DNA of 64,000 bases from Devosia pacifica. Lineage in GTDB: Bacteria; Pseudomonadota; Alphaproteobacteria; Rhizobiales; Devosiaceae. The position numbers were made by a program, and so were the translations under genes. Where the stretch lies: assembly GCF_014652635.1 (NCBI RefSeq), contig NZ_BMZE01000003.1, positions 372,001 to 436,000 of the forward strand, written 5' to 3'. Shown one piece after another: positions 62,404 to 64,000 of the stretch. The first letter of the stretch is position 1; each line of letters begins with the position of its first letter. The notes under the pieces are model-generated. The model was given only the letters and a program-made list of their open reading frames with translations, had not been told where the DNA came from and did no database searches.

Positions 62404-63825
62404 ATGGATACCGTTTTGTTCATCGCTGGCGGCACACCAATCACCTTGGGCCTCGCGCTCATGGCCGGCTGCATCCTGCTTTTTCTTGTTGCCTGCGGGG
62501 TCTTAATCCAGACCATCAGGGCGAATGCCCGCCAGTCTGTTGCTGCCGCGGAAGCCTATACACAAAGGCTGCGGGAAAGCTTTGATGAACGCCTGGCGGA
62601 ACGCGATGCACGCATCCAGGATCTCGACGCCCAACTCTATCGCCAGCGCGAGGCCAATTCCGACCTGATGGCCGAGGCCGCAGGGCTGAAAGCGCGAATG
62701 GGCGAGCAGACCCGCCAATACGAACTGAGCCTCAAGCGCTTCGAGGGCGCCCGCCAGCAGATGACCGATGAGTTCAAAGCGGTTGCCGGAGATATTCTCA
62801 AGAGCCAGAGCGAAACCTTCTCGCGCCAGAACCGCGAGCAGGTTGACGTTCTGCTCAAGCCTTTGCGCGAGAAGATCGTCGAATTCCAGACCGGAATGGT
62901 GGCGGACCGCTCGGCAATGCGTGAGCAGATCCGCGCGCTTGCAGAGAGCAATCTGCAAATCACCACTGAGGCCAACAACCTCACCCGCGCGCTCAAGGGA
63001 AACTCACAGACCCAGGGGGCCTGGGGCGAGATGATCCTGTCGAGCATTCTCGAGCGATCTGGCCTGCGAGAGGGCGAGCAATACCTGACCCAGCAGACCC
63101 ATAGCGGCGATGACCGCGCGCGGCTCCGCACCGACATCGAGATCCTGATGCCGAATGCCGACCGTATCGTCATCGACTCCAAAGTCTCCCTGACCGGCTT
63201 TGAGGCCTATGTAAACTGCGAGGACGAGGAGGAGCGTGCCCGCCATCTGCAGGCGCATCTGACGTCCATCCGCACCCACATCAAGACGCTTGGCGAGAAG
63301 GATTATCATCGTCACGCGCGCAGCAGCCTCGACTATGTGTTGATGTTCGTGCCGATCGAATCCGCGCTATCGGCGGCAGTCAATGCCGACAGCAGCTTGT
63401 TCGAATACGCCATGGGACGCGGCGTGATGCTGACGACGCCAACGACACTGATGACGATCCTGCGGACAGTGCGCAACATCTGGGACATCGAGAAGCGGCA
63501 CCAGAATGCCGAGGAGATCGCGGAACGCGCCGGCAGCCTCTATGACAAGGTTGTGGGGTTTGTCGGCAATCTCGACAAGCTGGGAACGCATCTCGACCGC
63601 GCTCAGCAAAGCTTCGGCGAAGCCAAGACTCAGCTTACCTCGGGACGCGGCAACGTAATGCGCCAGGTGGAAATGTTGAGGGAGCTCGGTGCCAAGACGG
63701 GCAAGCAGATGCCAAGTGGCTGGGAAAGCTCGGAGGTCGAGCCGCGCTCAATCGGGCAGCGCGAGACGGGCATGCTGAACTTCGATGAAGAAGAGACTGC
63801 GCCGCAGCGCCTGGCAGGCGAGTGA
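62404..63825 (+). CDS. rmuC: DNA recombination protein RmuC
   Basis: A 473-residue protein with an N-terminal membrane helix (about 13-38), a long coiled coil (about 40-150) and the RmuC nuclease-like domain, marked by GAWGEMILSSILE, VIDSKVSLTGFEAY and VLMFVPIE. RmuC limits recombination between inverted repeats in E. coli; its mode of action is not settled. It converges on the HVA1 gene with adjacent stops. Confidence 0.92.
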   Translation: MDTVLFIAGGTPITLGLALMAGCILLFLVACGVLIQTIRANARQSVAAAEAYTQRLRESFDERLAERDARIQDLDAQLYRQREANSDLMAEAAGLKARMGEQTRQYELSLKRFEGARQQMTDEFKAVAGDILKSQSETFSRQNREQVDVLLKPLREKIVEFQTGMVADRSAMREQIRALAESNLQITTEANNLTRALKGNSQTQGAWGEMILSSILERSGLREGEQYLTQQTHSGDDRARLRTDIEILMPNADRIVIDSKVSLTGFEAYVNCEDEEERARHLQAHLTSIRTHIKTLGEKDYHRHARSSLDYVLMFVPIESALSAAVNADSSLFEYAMGRGVMLTTPTTLMTILRTVRNIWDIEKRHQNAEEIAERAGSLYDKVVGFVGNLDKLGTHLDRAQQSFGEAKTQLTSGRGNVMRQVEMLRELGAKTGKQMPSGWESSEVEPRSIGQRETGMLNFDEEETAPQRLAGE

Positions 63826-64000
63826 TCAGGCTTTCTTGAGTTCCGTGTGGCTCTTGAGCACACGGTCGCCATCGTCCTGCTCAATCAGGTAGGCGGGATC
63901 ATCCTCGGTCGCGTTACGGGTGATCTCTTTGCCCTTGATGGTGCGGGTGACCTTATCGGTGAAGTGATCCACCACTTTGCCGGTGCCCTCACCCTGCCCC
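63826..64000 (-). CDS. HVA1/DUF2945 TUDOR-like protein, C-terminal part (start off the right edge)
   Basis: The visible C-terminal 57 residues are strongly like the hypervirulence-associated protein TUDOR domain family (DUF2945): GTGKVVDHFTDKV, RTIKGKEITRNA, EDDPAYLIEQDDG and VLKSHTEL. Family members are about 70-80 residues, so only the first GDxVxWxxxxG segment is missing. The function is unknown. The stop is next to the rmuC stop. Confidence 0.8.
   Translation of the reverse strand, partial: GQGEGTGKVVDHFTDKVTRTIKGKEITRNATEDDPAYLIEQDDGDRVLKSHTELKKA

Noticed and set aside
1-64000. CRISPR array, prophage, transposon or other defence island
   Set aside because: No spaced direct repeats, transposase, integrase or phage structural genes were seen. 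The S24 regulator alone does not indicate a prophage.

Overview
The window is an ordinary, densely packed chromosomal segment from a GC-rich alphaproteobacterium, most likely order Hyphomicrobiales; a Devosia/Pelagibacterium-like genus is only a guess. The evidence is a GcrA cell-cycle regulator with CcrM-type GANTC sites in its promoter region, a SAM-II riboswitch on an O-succinylhomoserine sulfhydrylase gene, a class I lysyl-tRNA synthetase, the long two-domain dCTP deaminase, a DUF6460 protein and large PstC/PstA permeases. I see no phage, insertion sequence, CRISPR array, plasmid gene or toxin-antitoxin pair. Both ends are cut: an Lhr-type helicase on the left and a small HVA1/DUF2945 protein on the right.

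Layout. 1-15.5 kb: partial ligase-associated DEXH helicase, a DUF6460-kinase-MATE run, pyrD-DUF952, an S24 peptidase regulator followed by an AAC(6')-like acetyltransferase, lysK with a GNAT gene, TerB-like, BenE, a ParB/sulfiredoxin-fold orphan, a periplasmic binding protein, metZ with its SAM-II leader, dCTP deaminase and tRNA-Gly(CCC). 15.5-19 kb: a GAF-GGDEF protein with a degenerate C-terminal PilZ-like domain, convergent with an XagB-like glycosyltransferase whose N-terminal domain is split by a one-base frameshift. 19-23 kb: hslO, argF, argD and the divergent gcrA. 23-28 kb: an RND efflux pair with a GbsR/MarR-type regulator and a perfect palindromic operator candidate. 28-36.8 kb: the full phosphate regulon in the order phoR, pstS, pstC, pstA, pstB, phoU, phoB, with ppk2 divergent from phoR.

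37-50.6 kb: sugar-acid/polyol oxidation (mannitol dehydrogenase family, KDG-type kinase, SDR, Zn-MDR), a two-domain VOC protein, an SLC13/TrkA-C permease, an ABC exporter with an odd upstream region, an M29 aminopeptidase, YdcF and a TIM-barrel isomerase. 50.6-55.5 kb: two flavin disulfide-reductase family enzymes (one a soluble transhydrogenase), pirin and a LOG protein. 55.6-64 kb: dapD, a DUF805 protein with a cold-shock-like N-terminus, dapE, two tandem paralogous membrane proteins, truA, fmt, def, a GFA protein, rmuC and the HVA1 fragment.

How it works together. Phosphate uptake, sensing and polyphosphate chemistry lie side by side and share candidate Pho boxes. Arginine, methionine and lysine biosynthesis genes are present, two of them (metZ, argD) with terminator-like leaders. 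The most unusual material is the GGDEF-PilZ / frameshifted XagB pair, the RNA-leader candidates at metZ, argD, xagB and the ABC exporter, the methylation-site-rich gcrA promoter, the chromosomal AAC(6')-like gene and the tandem membrane paralogues. I did not find a clearly new multi-gene system.
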